Assembly (NCBI GenBank): GCA_001303545.1
Contig: LJUA01000066.1
Location: forward strand, 1-8,633
Origin: Dehalococcoidia bacterium SM23_28_2
Lineage (GTDB): Bacteria > Chloroflexota > Dehalococcoidia > SM23-28-2
Reading direction: 5' to 3'
DNA: 8,633 nt
How positions within the stretch are numbered: the first letter of the stretch is position 1; every line of letters starts with the position of its first letter. The notes under the pieces are model-generated. The model made no database searches. It was not told the DNA's origin and worked only from the letters and a program-made list of their open reading frames with translations. This document shows positions 1 through 5,773 of this stretch, one piece after another. Made by a program: the position numbers and the translations under genes.

Positions 1-2100
1 GTTCTCCAGGCCGCTGATGCCGTCGCACTCGCCAGGGCGGTCGCGGGCACCGTACAGGAGCTGGGCCGTCTTCTTGTGGAGGATGTCGTCGATGAGGGTG
101 CTCTTGCCGGAGCCGGAGACACCGGTGACGCAGACGAACCGGCCGAGAGGAATGCGCACGTCGATGTTCTTCAGGTTGTTCTCGCGGGCGCCGTGGATGA
201 CCACGAACTGTCCGTTGCCGTCGCGCCGCCGCCGCGGCAGTGGGATCTCCTTGGCCCCACTGATGTACTGGCCGGTGATCGACTGGGGGCAGGCCACCAA
301 CTCCTCCAGGCCGCCGGCAACCACGATGCTGCCCCCCTGCTCGCCGGCGCCGGGGCCGAGGTCGATGATGTGGTCGGCGGCGCGGATGGTGGCCTCGTCG
401 TGCTCCACCACCAGCACGGTGTTACCCAGGTCGCGCAGCCGCTGGAGGGTGCTGATCAGGCGGGAGCAGTCGACGGCGTGCAGGCCGATGGAGGGCTCGT
501 CGCAGACGTAGAGGACGCCCATCAGGCCGGAGCCGATCTGGGTGGCCAGGCGCAGGCGCTGGGCCTCGCCGGCGGAGAGGGTGGCCGTGGCCCGATCGAG
601 GGTGAGGTAGTCCACACCGACGTCTGCTAGGAACCTCAGGCGAGCGCGGATCTCCTTGAGAACCTGATGAGCGATGGTCTGCTCACGCTCGCTGAAGATG
701 GTCTTCGGCCCCTGGAGCTCCTCTACCCAGGTCAGGGCCTCCACCACGCTCATCCTGGTGACGACGTGGATGTTCCCATCGCCGATGGTGACCGCCAGCG
801 ATTCGGGCTTGAGGCGCGCGCCCTTGCAGACCGGACAGGGGTTGGCCGCCATGTAGCGCTCGATCTCCATGCGCACGTAGTCGGATTCCGTCTCGCGATG
901 GCGGCGCTCCAGGTTGGGGATGACCCCCTCGAAGGTGGTGTCGTAGTACTGCGTGCGGCCGAACTGGTTCACGTACTTGACGGTCACCATCTCGTTGCTG
1001 CCGTACAGTAGCCGGTCCAGGTCCTCCGGCTTCAGCTCCTTCACCGGAACGTCAGTGGAGAAGCCGTACTTGTCGGCCACCGCATGGATGAGGCGAAAGT
1101 ACCAGGTGGCGACGGTGCTGGCCCGAGCCCAGGGCTGGATGGCGCCTTCGGCCAGGCTCAGCTCCCTGTTGGGGATGACCAGCTCGCGGTCGATCTCCAT
1201 CTTCACCCCCAGGCCGGTGCAGGCGGGACAGGCGCCGTGGGGGCTGTTGAAGCTGAAGTTGCGGGGAGCGATCTCGCCCACGCTGATGCCGCAGTGGACA
1301 CAGGCGAAGTGCTCCGAGTACAGTCGCTCCTCAGAGCCGACCTGAAGGTCGGCCCCTTCCGGAGGGTCGATGGACACCTGGACGATGCCGCCACCCAGCT
1401 TGAGGGCCGTCTCCACCGAATCGGCCAGGCGCGTGGCCGCGTCGGAGCGCTCGCCCTCCGGCCCCTCGGTGATCAGCCGGTCGACGACGATCTCGATGGA
1501 GTGCCGCCTGTTCTTGTCGAGGAGGACGTCCTCGGCCAGGTCGTAGATACGGCCGTCAACGCGCACCCGCACGAACCCCGCCTTGCGGGCATCCTCGAAG
1601 ACCTGGAGGTGCTCGCCTTTGCGGTCGCGCACCACGGGGGCCATGATCATCAGGCGCTGGCCGGCAGGCAGGGCGAGAATAGAGTCGACGATCTGCTGCA
1701 CCGTCTGGCACTCGATGGGCCGGCCGCACTGGGGGCAGTGGGGACGCCCCACGCGGGCGAACAGCAGGCGCAGGTAGTCGTAGATCTCGGTCTGGGTGCC
1801 CACGGTGGAGCGAGGGTTGCGACTGGCCCCTCTCTGGTCGATGGAGATGGCCGGGGAGAGGCCCTCGATGTAGTCCACGTCGGGCTTCTCCATCTGGCCC
1901 AGGAACTGGCGGGCGTAGGCGGAGAGCGATTCGACGTAGCGGCGCTGGCCCTCGGCATAGATGGTATCGAAGGCGAGCGAACTCTTGCCGGAGCCGGAGA
2001 CGCCGGTGATGACGACCAGCTTGTCGCGGGGGATGGCGACGTCGATGTTCTTGAGATTGTGCTCGCGGGCGCCGCGGACGATGATGGCGTCCAGAGCCAT
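1..2100 (-). CDS. uvrA: UvrABC system protein A (excinuclease ATPase subunit), 3' end cut off by the window
   Basis: UvrA is the dimeric ABC-type ATPase that finds bulky or helix-distorting lesions, loads UvrB and starts nucleotide excision repair. The frame is open for exactly 700 codons from ATG at 2100 to the left edge. UvrA proteins are usually about 940-960 residues, so the second zinc module and second ABC signature lie outside. Visible motifs are Walker A GVSGSGKSS (33-41), a zinc module CX2CX20CX2C (C267, C270, C291, C294), ABC signature LSAGE (508-512, Ala where LSGGE is usual), Walker B followed by DEPSIGLH (from D534), and the second Walker A GVSGSGKST (660-668). Residues 7-19 (IVRGAREHNLKNI) resemble 644-656 (VIHGARENNLKNI), as expected for the duplicated ATPase halves. 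The start is supported by AGGAGGT at 2104-2110, three nt upstream. It lies downstream of the translin gene on the same strand but has its own promoter. Confidence 0.97.
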   Translation of the reverse strand, partial: MALDAIIVRGAREHNLKNIDVAIPRDKLVVITGVSGSGKSSLAFDTIYAEGQRRYVESLSAYARQFLGQMEKPDVDYIEGLSPAISIDQRGASRNPRSTVGTQTEIYDYLRLLFARVGRPHCPQCGRPIECQTVQQIVDSILALPAGQRLMIMAPVVRDRKGEHLQVFEDARKAGFVRVRVDGRIYDLAEDVLLDKNRRHSIEIVVDRLITEGPEGERSDAATRLADSVETALKLGGGIVQVSIDPPEGADLQVGSEERLYSEHFACVHCGISVGEIAPRNFSFNSPHGACPACTGLGVKMEIDRELVIPNRELSLAEGAIQPWARASTVATWYFRLIHAVADKYGFSTDVPVKELKPEDLDRLLYGSNEMVTVKYVNQFGRTQYYDTTFEGVIPNLERRHRETESDYVRMEIERYMAANPCPVCKGARLKPESLAVTIGDGNIHVVTRMSVVEALTWVEELQGPKTIFSEREQTIAHQVLKEIRARLRFLADVGVDYLTLDRATATLSAGEAQRLRLATQIGSGLMGVLYVCDEPSIGLHAVDCSRLISTLQRLRDLGNTVLVVEHDEATIRAADHIIDLGPGAGEQGGSIVVAGGLEELVACPQSITGQYISGAKEIPLPRRRRDGNGQFVVIHGARENNLKNIDVRIPLGRFVCVTGVSGSGKSTLIDDILHKKTAQLLYGARDRPGECDGISGLEN

Positions 2101-2134
2101 GCGACCTCCTGTTCAAACCCAGGGCTGATCGTTA

Positions 2135-2163
2135 ATTGTAGCACGAGAGCGCGGTTCGAACAA
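2135..2163 (-). promoter_or_regulatory. Promoter for uvrA (sigma-70 type, extended -10)
   Basis: Read on the minus strand, a -35 TTGTTC (2158-2163) is followed by 17 nt and a -10 TACAAT (2135-2140), with TG one base upstream of the -10. The expected start of transcription is near 2128, giving a leader of about 28 nt that contains the AGGAGGT ribosome site. An 8-bp palindrome GTTCGAAC (2154-2161) overlaps the -35 and could bind a regulator, though this is not shown. The promoter sits between the translin stop (2183) and uvrA, so uvrA can be expressed apart from the upstream operon. No intrinsic terminator is visible in the 20 bp before it, so read-through is also possible. Confidence 0.7.
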
Positions 2164-2182
2164 GGGTGCTAAGGGGCGGTCT

Positions 2183-2842
2183 CTAAGGCGGGCCGAGCTT
2201 CCCCTCAAAGTCCTCTAGGCGGCGCTCCAGGTTGCGCTGCACCAGGGCTATCGTCAGGTCGCCGCGCGTCCGCTCGAGGATGCCGCGCACGGCGTCGGTG
2301 GTGCGGCGAAGGCCGGCGGTTACCGCCTCGGGATAGTCCATGGTCACCAGAACGGCATAGATGTCGTCCATGGCGGCAAGGATGCTCTCGCAGCGGCCGA
2401 TGTCGCCGCCGCGCAGGCTGTCCAGCAGGTAGCGCCGCAGCTCGCCCACGGCCTCGCCCATGCCGTTGAGGTAGGCTGGGCAATCGACATCCAGATCGGC
2501 GTGCGAGGGCAACGGGCGACCGGCCACCAGGGCCAGGGTGAGACAGCCCTCGGCGAACTCCTTCTGGGCATTGTGAACGAAGCCGGCGTAGAAGATGTCC
2601 GGATGATCGGCCAGGTCCTTCGCCGCCCGCGCCAGCATATCCCTGGCCCCGGTCAGCAGGTCCTCGGCGGCGGCGAAATCCCCTCGATGGACGGCGCGGA
2701 TAGCGTTGGCCGAATGGCGCAGGGCATCGCGACAGAGGGCCAAGGCCTTCTCGCGAGCGGCGTGCTTGGCGTCCAGGTGGGCCCGCACGTCCTCGACGAT
2801 GGTGTTCAGGCGCTTCGCTGGCTGCTCCGCTTTCTTTGCCAT
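2183..2842 (-). CDS. Translin/TRAX-family RNA-binding protein
   Basis: This 219-residue, mostly helical protein matches the translin fold family known from eukaryotic translin and TRAX (C3PO RNase) and from archaeal single-gene homologs. Recognisable elements are an AIRAVHRGDF segment (47-56), QKEFAEG (93-99), YLNGMGEAVGELRR (124-137), DDIYAVLVTMDYPEAVT (159-175) and GLRRTTDAVRGILERTRGD (177-195). E95/E98 and E130/E134 line up by motif with TRAX acidic residues that I recall as catalytic, with Glu replacing Asp at the 130 position, so RNase activity is conceivable. That alignment was made by eye. The N-terminal 10 residues are Lys-rich. The start is ATG at 2842, nine bp after the preceding zinc-ribbon stop, with a weak AGGG ribosome site. 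It is the last tightly packed gene of the rnhB operon. Family assignment is confident, function is not. Confidence 0.9.
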   Translation of the reverse strand: MAKKAEQPAKRLNTIVEDVRAHLDAKHAAREKALALCRDALRHSANAIRAVHRGDFAAAEDLLTGARDMLARAAKDLADHPDIFYAGFVHNAQKEFAEGCLTLALVAGRPLPSHADLDVDCPAYLNGMGEAVGELRRYLLDSLRGGDIGRCESILAAMDDIYAVLVTMDYPEAVTAGLRRTTDAVRGILERTRGDLTIALVQRNLERRLEDFEGKLGPP

Positions 2843-2851
2843 CGGAAAACC

Positions 2852-3190
2852 CTACGCGTCCTTCAGCGGCTCGGGCAACTCCCCCTCACGGGCGGCGTCG
2901 ATCATCTTGCGCGTCTCGTCAGGCATATCCATTCCGTACTCGCTGAACTTGCGCTCCACCCAGCGGCCGATCTGGCGGGGGTCCTTATAGTCCTCCGGCC
3001 GCCTGGGCTCGCTGCCGTACTCCTCCAGGATGCTCTGCTCCGATCTGTGGTAGGCAAAGCGGGAGACCACACGACGCAGCTGCCTGCCACCGCAATGCTG
3101 GCACTGGGCCTGGCAGGACGAGTCCATCGTCTTGACGAAGACGCTGGTCAAACGACCGCAGTCCTGACACTTGAACTCATAGATCGGCAT
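2852..3190 (-). CDS. FmdB-type zinc-ribbon protein, paralog 1
   Basis: This is a small 112-residue protein starting MPIYEFKC, the hallmark of the FmdB/CxxC_CxxC_SSSS zinc-ribbon family. The metal site is C8-x2-C11 and C30-x2-C33, with an extra Cys at 26. After the ribbon comes a charged region (about 42-112) that is not part of the standard module and resembles that of the neighbouring paralog: a VSRFAYHRSE segment, a DPRQIGRWVERK segment and a GELPE motif near the end. The family has no settled biochemical function and is often annotated as putative regulatory. The ATG start at 3190 lies 18 bp after the stop of paralog 2, with AGAAGG at about 3203-3208. The two genes arose by tandem duplication and probably share an operon with the nuclease and translin genes. 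Confidence 0.88.
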   Translation of the reverse strand: MPIYEFKCQDCGRLTSVFVKTMDSSCQAQCQHCGGRQLRRVVSRFAYHRSEQSILEEYGSEPRRPEDYKDPRQIGRWVERKFSEYGMDMPDETRKMIDAAREGELPEPLKDA

Positions 3191-3208
3191 GCTTGGCTCT
3201 GGAACCTT

Positions 3209-3577
3209 CTAGTCGAAGTCGTCCAGAGGCTCCCCCTCCCCCTCATCGAGACCCTCAGGCATCTCACCGGCCTCCATGCGATCCACCACCTCATCGAACT
3301 CCGGGCCGAGGTCCTCGCCCATCTCCCGGCCCATGCGCCGCGCCCAGCGGGCCAGGCTGCGAGGGTCGCTCTCATCGACATCGGCCAGGCTGGCGTCGGA
3401 GGCCAGGCCTTCCAGGTGGTCCTCCTCCGAGCGCAGCACGGCCACCCGCGACATGAGACGGGTAAGCTCGCTGCTGCCGCAGTGGGAGCAAGCGGCTGCC
3501 GCCGCCCCCTGGATGCTGCGCTGGAAGACGCTCACTCGCCGCTGACAGCGATCGCAGCGATACTCGTAGATAGGCAC
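3209..3577 (-). CDS. FmdB-type zinc-ribbon protein, paralog 2
   Basis: This 122-residue protein starts MPIYEYRC and has the zinc ribbon C8-x2-C11 / C30-x2-C33 at exactly the positions used by paralog 1. The tail is also related: MSRVAVLRSEE, DPRSLARWARR and EAGEMPE correspond to VSRFAYHRSEQ, DPRQIGRWVER and REGELPE next door. It ends in a very acidic stretch (EGEGEPLDDFD) that paralog 1 lacks. The start codon is GTG at 3577, since MPIYEY is the conserved family N-terminus. A purine-rich AGGAGGAGGG (about 3590-3599) lies inside the nuclease 3' end and is somewhat far (13 nt) from the GTG. The gap to the nuclease stop is 6 bp, pointing to co-transcription. The molecular role is unknown; a DNA- or protein-binding accessory is one possibility. 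Confidence 0.87.
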   Translation of the reverse strand: MPIYEYRCDRCQRRVSVFQRSIQGAAAAACSHCGSSELTRLMSRVAVLRSEEDHLEGLASDASLADVDESDPRSLARWARRMGREMGEDLGPEFDEVVDRMEAGEMPEGLDEGEGEPLDDFD

Positions 3578-3583
3578 GGCCGA

Positions 3584-4330
3584 CTACCAACCCTCCTCCT
3601 GTCTCAACTGGGCGATCTTGTCACGCTCGGCGCAGACCCCCAGATAATGACAACCGGCGCAGTGCCTGCCGATGGTGGCCGGAAAATCGTGCTCGCCTAC
3701 CATGTTCTCCGCTGTCGCCAACGCCCGGGTCAGGCCCTCCGCCAACTCCTCGCGCGTCGGATGGATACTCCAGACGTCGCCTTCCTCCAGGAAGAAGTAG
3801 GAGGCCCGACGCACAGAACGCGACAGCTTCCGCTCCAACATAATAGCATAGAAACGAAGCTGTTCGACATCCACCTCCGGCGGGCGATCCCCCGTCTTGT
3901 AGTCGATGAGATGAAGGCCGCCGTCCGGCTCTTCGTCCAGCCGATCGATACGCCCTATCAGGGTCACCCGCTCAGAGACGGGCACCTCGTAGTAGGCCTC
4001 CAGCGCCAGGGGCTGGAGCGAGAGGTCGTGCTGGTGAGAGAAGCGCCGCATCTGAGCCTCTGCCCGCTGCCGCCACGCCTCCCTCTCGGCTGGAGACCCC
4101 AGGCGGAAGGCAAGGGCCTGCCACCTCTCGTTCAGAAGGATGATCAGGCGCTCCTCGTCGCGCTCATGGCCGGCGACGTGGGCGAAGAAATCGCGCAGGG
4201 TGGCGTGAACGAGAGCACCCACCACATCCTGAGGGCTGGGCCTTGCCGGCAGGCGATCAACGTACTGGTACTTGTAGCGCAGCCTGCAGCGACGGAAGAC
4301 ACGTAGGCGCAGAGCCGATAGCTTGAACAT
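3584..4330 (-). CDS. Stand-alone PD-(D/E)XK nuclease, RecB/Cas4-like, with probable Fe-S cluster
   Basis: This 248-residue protein has the RecB/AddB/Cas4-type nuclease layout. Numbered from ATG at 4330, the active-site motifs are G38-x3-H42 (GALVH), E111, GRID129R, D143-Y-K145-T-G, and Q157-L-R-F-Y161. C15 near the N-terminus plus C224-x2-C227-x5-C233 near the end give the four-cysteine pattern that holds a 4Fe-4S cluster in Cas4 and AddB. The likely reaction is Mg-dependent cleavage or end-trimming of single-stranded or duplex DNA. No helicase domain is present. ATG 4330 is preferred over an upstream in-frame TTG (4384) because MFKLSALRLRVFRRC is the typical start of this family and the TTG would overlap yraN by 44 bp. 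The ribosome site is weak. Without CRISPR genes here, calling it Cas4 is not justified. Confidence 0.88.
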   Translation of the reverse strand: MFKLSALRLRVFRRCRLRYKYQYVDRLPARPSPQDVVGALVHATLRDFFAHVAGHERDEERLIILLNERWQALAFRLGSPAEREAWRQRAEAQMRRFSHQHDLSLQPLALEAYYEVPVSERVTLIGRIDRLDEEPDGGLHLIDYKTGDRPPEVDVEQLRFYAIMLERKLSRSVRRASYFFLEEGDVWSIHPTREELAEGLTRALATAENMVGEHDFPATIGRHCAGCHYLGVCAERDKIAQLRQEEGW

Positions 4331-4340
4331 GGGCCAGCGG

Positions 4341-4718
4341 CTAGTCGAGCTCTCTGTCGGCGATCGCTCCCTCGATGTGCTCAACGACGAGCAGGCGGCC
4401 CCTCGATAGCTTCACAGCGACCACATCGATGCGCTGGTTGGGAGGGACATCGTTGTGCTGCTGGAGATAGGCCCTGGCCACCGTCAGGAGCCTGCGCTCC
4501 TTGGCCTCGGTCACCGATTCGGCCGGGCTACCGAAGGCGTCGCCGCGACGGGTACGCACTTCCACGAACACCAGAGAGTCGCCGTCCTCAGCCACGATAT
4601 CGATCTCCCCTTCGCGACAGCGGAAGTTGCGGGCGCGAATGCGGTAGCCTTTGGCCTCCAGATGAGCCGCCGCCACCCGCTCGCCGAAGGCGCCGAGGTC
4701 GCGCCGGCCAGGCTTCAC
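4341..4718 (-). CDS. yraN: YraN family protein (UPF0102, PD-(D/E)XK fold)
   Basis: This 125-residue protein matches the YraN/UPF0102 family, small nuclease-fold proteins usually found next to rnhB, as here. Motifs are GAFGE (9-13), the long helix ending AKGYRIRARNFR, GEIDIVA (37-43), FVEVRTR (51-57), where Arg replaces the Lys often seen in EVK, and RIDVVAV (97-103). These give the acidic pattern E38, D40, E53 of a nuclease fold; its substrate in cells is uncertain. GTG at 4718 is chosen as start because it overlaps the rnhB stop in a GTGA junction and has TGGAG five nt upstream. A second GTG two codons earlier (4724) is the alternative. The overlap indicates translational coupling with rnhB. 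The next gene, a RecB-like nuclease, begins 10 bp after its stop. Confidence 0.92.
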   Translation of the reverse strand: MKPGRRDLGAFGERVAAAHLEAKGYRIRARNFRCREGEIDIVAEDGDSLVFVEVRTRRGDAFGSPAESVTEAKERRLLTVARAYLQQHNDVPPNQRIDVVAVKLSRGRLLVVEHIEGAIADRELD

Positions 4719-5344
4719 ACGCACTCCAGGCAAGCCCGCACAGGGGCAAAGCTGCGGCGGTGAATCGGACAAGGACCCAGGCGCGTCAGGGCGTTCAGAT
4801 GCTCGCGCGTGGCGTACCCCTTGTTGCGATCGAAGCCGTAACCAGAGAAGCGCCCATCGGCCTCCCGCATGAGGTGGTCGCGGGCTACCTTGGCCACGAT
4901 GGAGGCACAAGCGATGGACAGCGATAGGCCATCGCCGTGGATGATCGGCCGCTGGGGTAGCGAGCAGCGGGGAAGAGACAGAGCGTCGATGAGGACGAAT
5001 TCGGGCGCCTCCGCTAGGTCGCTCAGGGCAGCGAGCATAGCACGGCGGGTAGCCTCCAGAATACCGCTAGCGTCTATCAGGTCGTGGGGTATGAAACCCA
5101 GGCCGATGGCTACGGCATCCTCGCGGATGCAGTCGGCCAACTCCTCTCGCCTAGCGGGTGACAGAGCCTTGCTATCGCGGACGCGTGCCAGCCAGGGGAA
5201 ATGACAAAGCGGCGGCAGAAGTACCGCCGCCGCCACTACTGGTCCTGCCAGGGGGCCTCGGCCCACCTCATCAACGCCAGCCACCAGATCGGCTCCCTGG
5301 GCCCAGAGGTCCTCCTCGTATATGAAACTGGGAGGTTCCCTCAT
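4715..5344 (-). CDS. rnhB: Ribonuclease HII
   Basis: RNase HII cleaves the RNA strand of RNA-DNA hybrids and nicks 5' of single ribonucleotides misincorporated in DNA, starting ribonucleotide excision repair. The protein is 209 residues, the normal size. The catalytic set is visible: D25 and E26 in GVDEVGRGPLAGP, D120 in VLIDAL, and D138 in IHGDG (family usually KGD). SIACASIVAKVARD (143-156), GYATREH (176-182, with the ribonucleotide-sensing Tyr at 177) and PIHRRSFAPV complete the family pattern. The ATG at 5344 fits the family length and follows a TAGGGGG ribosome-site-like run. It is the first gene of the minus-strand operon, driven by a promoter at 5366-5394, and its stop overlaps the yraN start by four bases. 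Confidence 0.97.
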   Translation of the reverse strand: MREPPSFIYEEDLWAQGADLVAGVDEVGRGPLAGPVVAAAVLLPPLCHFPWLARVRDSKALSPARREELADCIREDAVAIGLGFIPHDLIDASGILEATRRAMLAALSDLAEAPEFVLIDALSLPRCSLPQRPIIHGDGLSLSIACASIVAKVARDHLMREADGRFSGYGFDRNKGYATREHLNALTRLGPCPIHRRSFAPVRACLECV

Positions 5345-5365
5345 GATGCGCCCCCTACTCGGGTT

Positions 5366-5394
5366 ACACTAACATAAAACGCCGCCGAAGGCAA
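5366..5394 (-). promoter_or_regulatory. Promoter for the rnhB operon
   Basis: On the minus strand, TTGCCT (5389-5394) and TAGTGT (5366-5371) are separated by 17 nt. Transcription would start near 5359, giving a leader of about 15 nt that holds a TAGGGGG ribosome site before the ATG at 5344. The -35 lies only a few bases from the -35 of the divergent promoter, so the two units could compete for polymerase or share control. The hexamers match the sigma-70 consensus only partly. Confidence 0.5.
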
Positions 5395-5397
5395 CGG

Positions 5398-5426
5398 TTG
5401 ACAACCTATCGAGGCGCCGCTACTTT
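5398..5426 (+). promoter_or_regulatory. Promoter for the tautomerase gene
   Basis: A perfect -35 TTGACA (5398-5403) is followed by 17 nt and TACTTT (5421-5426), which keeps the key T, A and final T of a -10. The expected start is near 5433, about 32 nt before the ATG at 5465, with AGGAGGTG (5453-5460) in the leader. It is back to back with the rnhB promoter. Confidence 0.6.
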
Positions 5427-5464
5427 GGGCGCAAACCCGAAGATTCTCGCCCAGGAGGTGGACG

Positions 5465-5656
5465 ATGCCCATCGTGCGAGTGGAGATGTGGCCCGGTCGC
5501 ACCCACGCTCAGAAGCAGGAGCTGGCGCGGGTGATCACCGAGGCCGTAGTGAACATAGCCCAAACCACGCCGGAGGCGACGATCGTAATATTCCAGGAGG
5601 TGGCAAAGGAGAGCTGGGCCCAAGGCGGAGTACTGGCCTCGGATGCGAGCAAGTAG
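5465..5656 (+). CDS. 4-oxalocrotonate tautomerase family protein
   Basis: This 63-residue protein has the size and pattern of the 4-oxalocrotonate tautomerase family, whose small subunits assemble into hexamers and use an N-terminal proline as general base to move keto-enol protons. It starts MPIVRV, so Pro1 would be exposed after Met removal. Arg11 of the PGR motif is present, and the GG near residues 53-54 matches. Relative to classical 4-OT, position 39 is Ile instead of the substrate-binding Arg and position 50 is Trp instead of Phe. The natural substrate is therefore probably not 4-oxalocrotonate and cannot be read from sequence. Start is ATG at 5465, five nt after AGGAGGTG (5453-5460). 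It lies between divergent rnhB and co-directional ftsH; no catabolic pathway genes are near. Confidence 0.9.
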   Translation: MPIVRVEMWPGRTHAQKQELARVITEAVVNIAQTTPEATIVIFQEVAKESWAQGGVLASDASK

Positions 5657-5668
5657 GAGCAGTGCTCC
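5656..5668 (+). terminator. Possible weak hairpin at the end of the tautomerase gene
   Basis: GGAGC (5656-5660) and GCTCC (5664-5668) form a 5-bp stem with a 3-nt loop starting at the stop codon. No T-tract follows, so it is more likely a minor RNA structure or chance than a working terminator. Confidence 0.15.
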
Positions 5669-5678
5669 AGGCGCCAAG

Positions 5679-5708
5679 TTTCGTGTTGCTGCCCCAATCT
5701 GATATAAT
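5679..5708 (+). promoter_or_regulatory. Promoter for ftsH with perfect extended -10
   Basis: A consensus -10 TATAAT (5703-5708) is preceded by TG plus one base (5700-5701), the extended -10 arrangement. The -35 is poor: TTTCGT at 5679-5684 with an 18-nt spacer is the best I can find. The start of transcription is expected near 5715, giving a leader of about 59 nt before the ftsH ATG at 5774. The extended -10 can compensate for the weak -35. No sigma-32-like element is evident. Confidence 0.7.
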
Positions 5709-5720
5709 GGCTAGGGCGGG

Positions 5721-5741
5721 TGGCGAAGACCTGTTTCGCCA
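5721..5741 (+). promoter_or_regulatory. Inverted repeat in the ftsH leader (RNA hairpin or operator)
   Basis: TGGCGAA (5721-5727) and TTCGCCA (5735-5741) are perfect inverted copies around a 7-nt spacer. The repeat lies just downstream of the expected ftsH transcription start. It could fold as a hairpin at the 5' end of the mRNA or act as a DNA operator for a dimeric repressor. It does not match the CIRCE sequence, and no T-tract follows, so it is not a terminator. Its role is not determinable from sequence. Confidence 0.5.
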
Positions 5742-5773
5742 TTCGCTATTAGGGATAAGTTAAGGTAAAGGCA

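Noticed and set aside
2139..2171. TAGCAC and GTGCTA arms around the uvrA -35, with a minus-strand TTAGCACCC resembling a CIRCE half-site
   Set aside because: The second arm does not give GAGTGCTAA at 9-nt spacing and the spacing is far too long, so it is not CIRCE.
1084..2172. A 362-codon plus-strand open frame opposite uvrA
   Set aside because: It is a shadow of the uvrA coding frame, with Asp/Gly/Val/Ala/Leu-rich composition typical of antisense frames and no family features.
2501..4306. A 601-codon open frame on the plus strand opposite the translin, zinc-ribbon and nuclease genes
   Set aside because: It is antisense to four well-recognised genes, has no recognisable domain, and is explained by the low stop-codon frequency of GC-rich DNA.
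3584..4384. Longer nuclease start at TTG 4384
   Set aside because: It adds 18 low-complexity residues, overlaps yraN by 44 bp and precedes the normal family N-terminus at ATG 4330.
4341..4910. YraN extended to 189 residues with a start at 4910
   Set aside because: The extra 64 residues overlap rnhB in another frame and match nothing in YraN; GTG 4718 with GTGA overlap fits the family length.
5593..5603. CCAGGAGGTGG inside the tautomerase gene, identical to its upstream ribosome site
   Set aside because: It encodes the conserved EV/AK region in frame and no start codon lies at a suitable distance, so it is a coincidental repeat.
5398..5763. A 121-codon plus-strand open frame over the tautomerase gene
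   Set aside because: It overlaps the tautomerase in another frame, starts inside its promoter, has no ribosome site and no recognisable motif.
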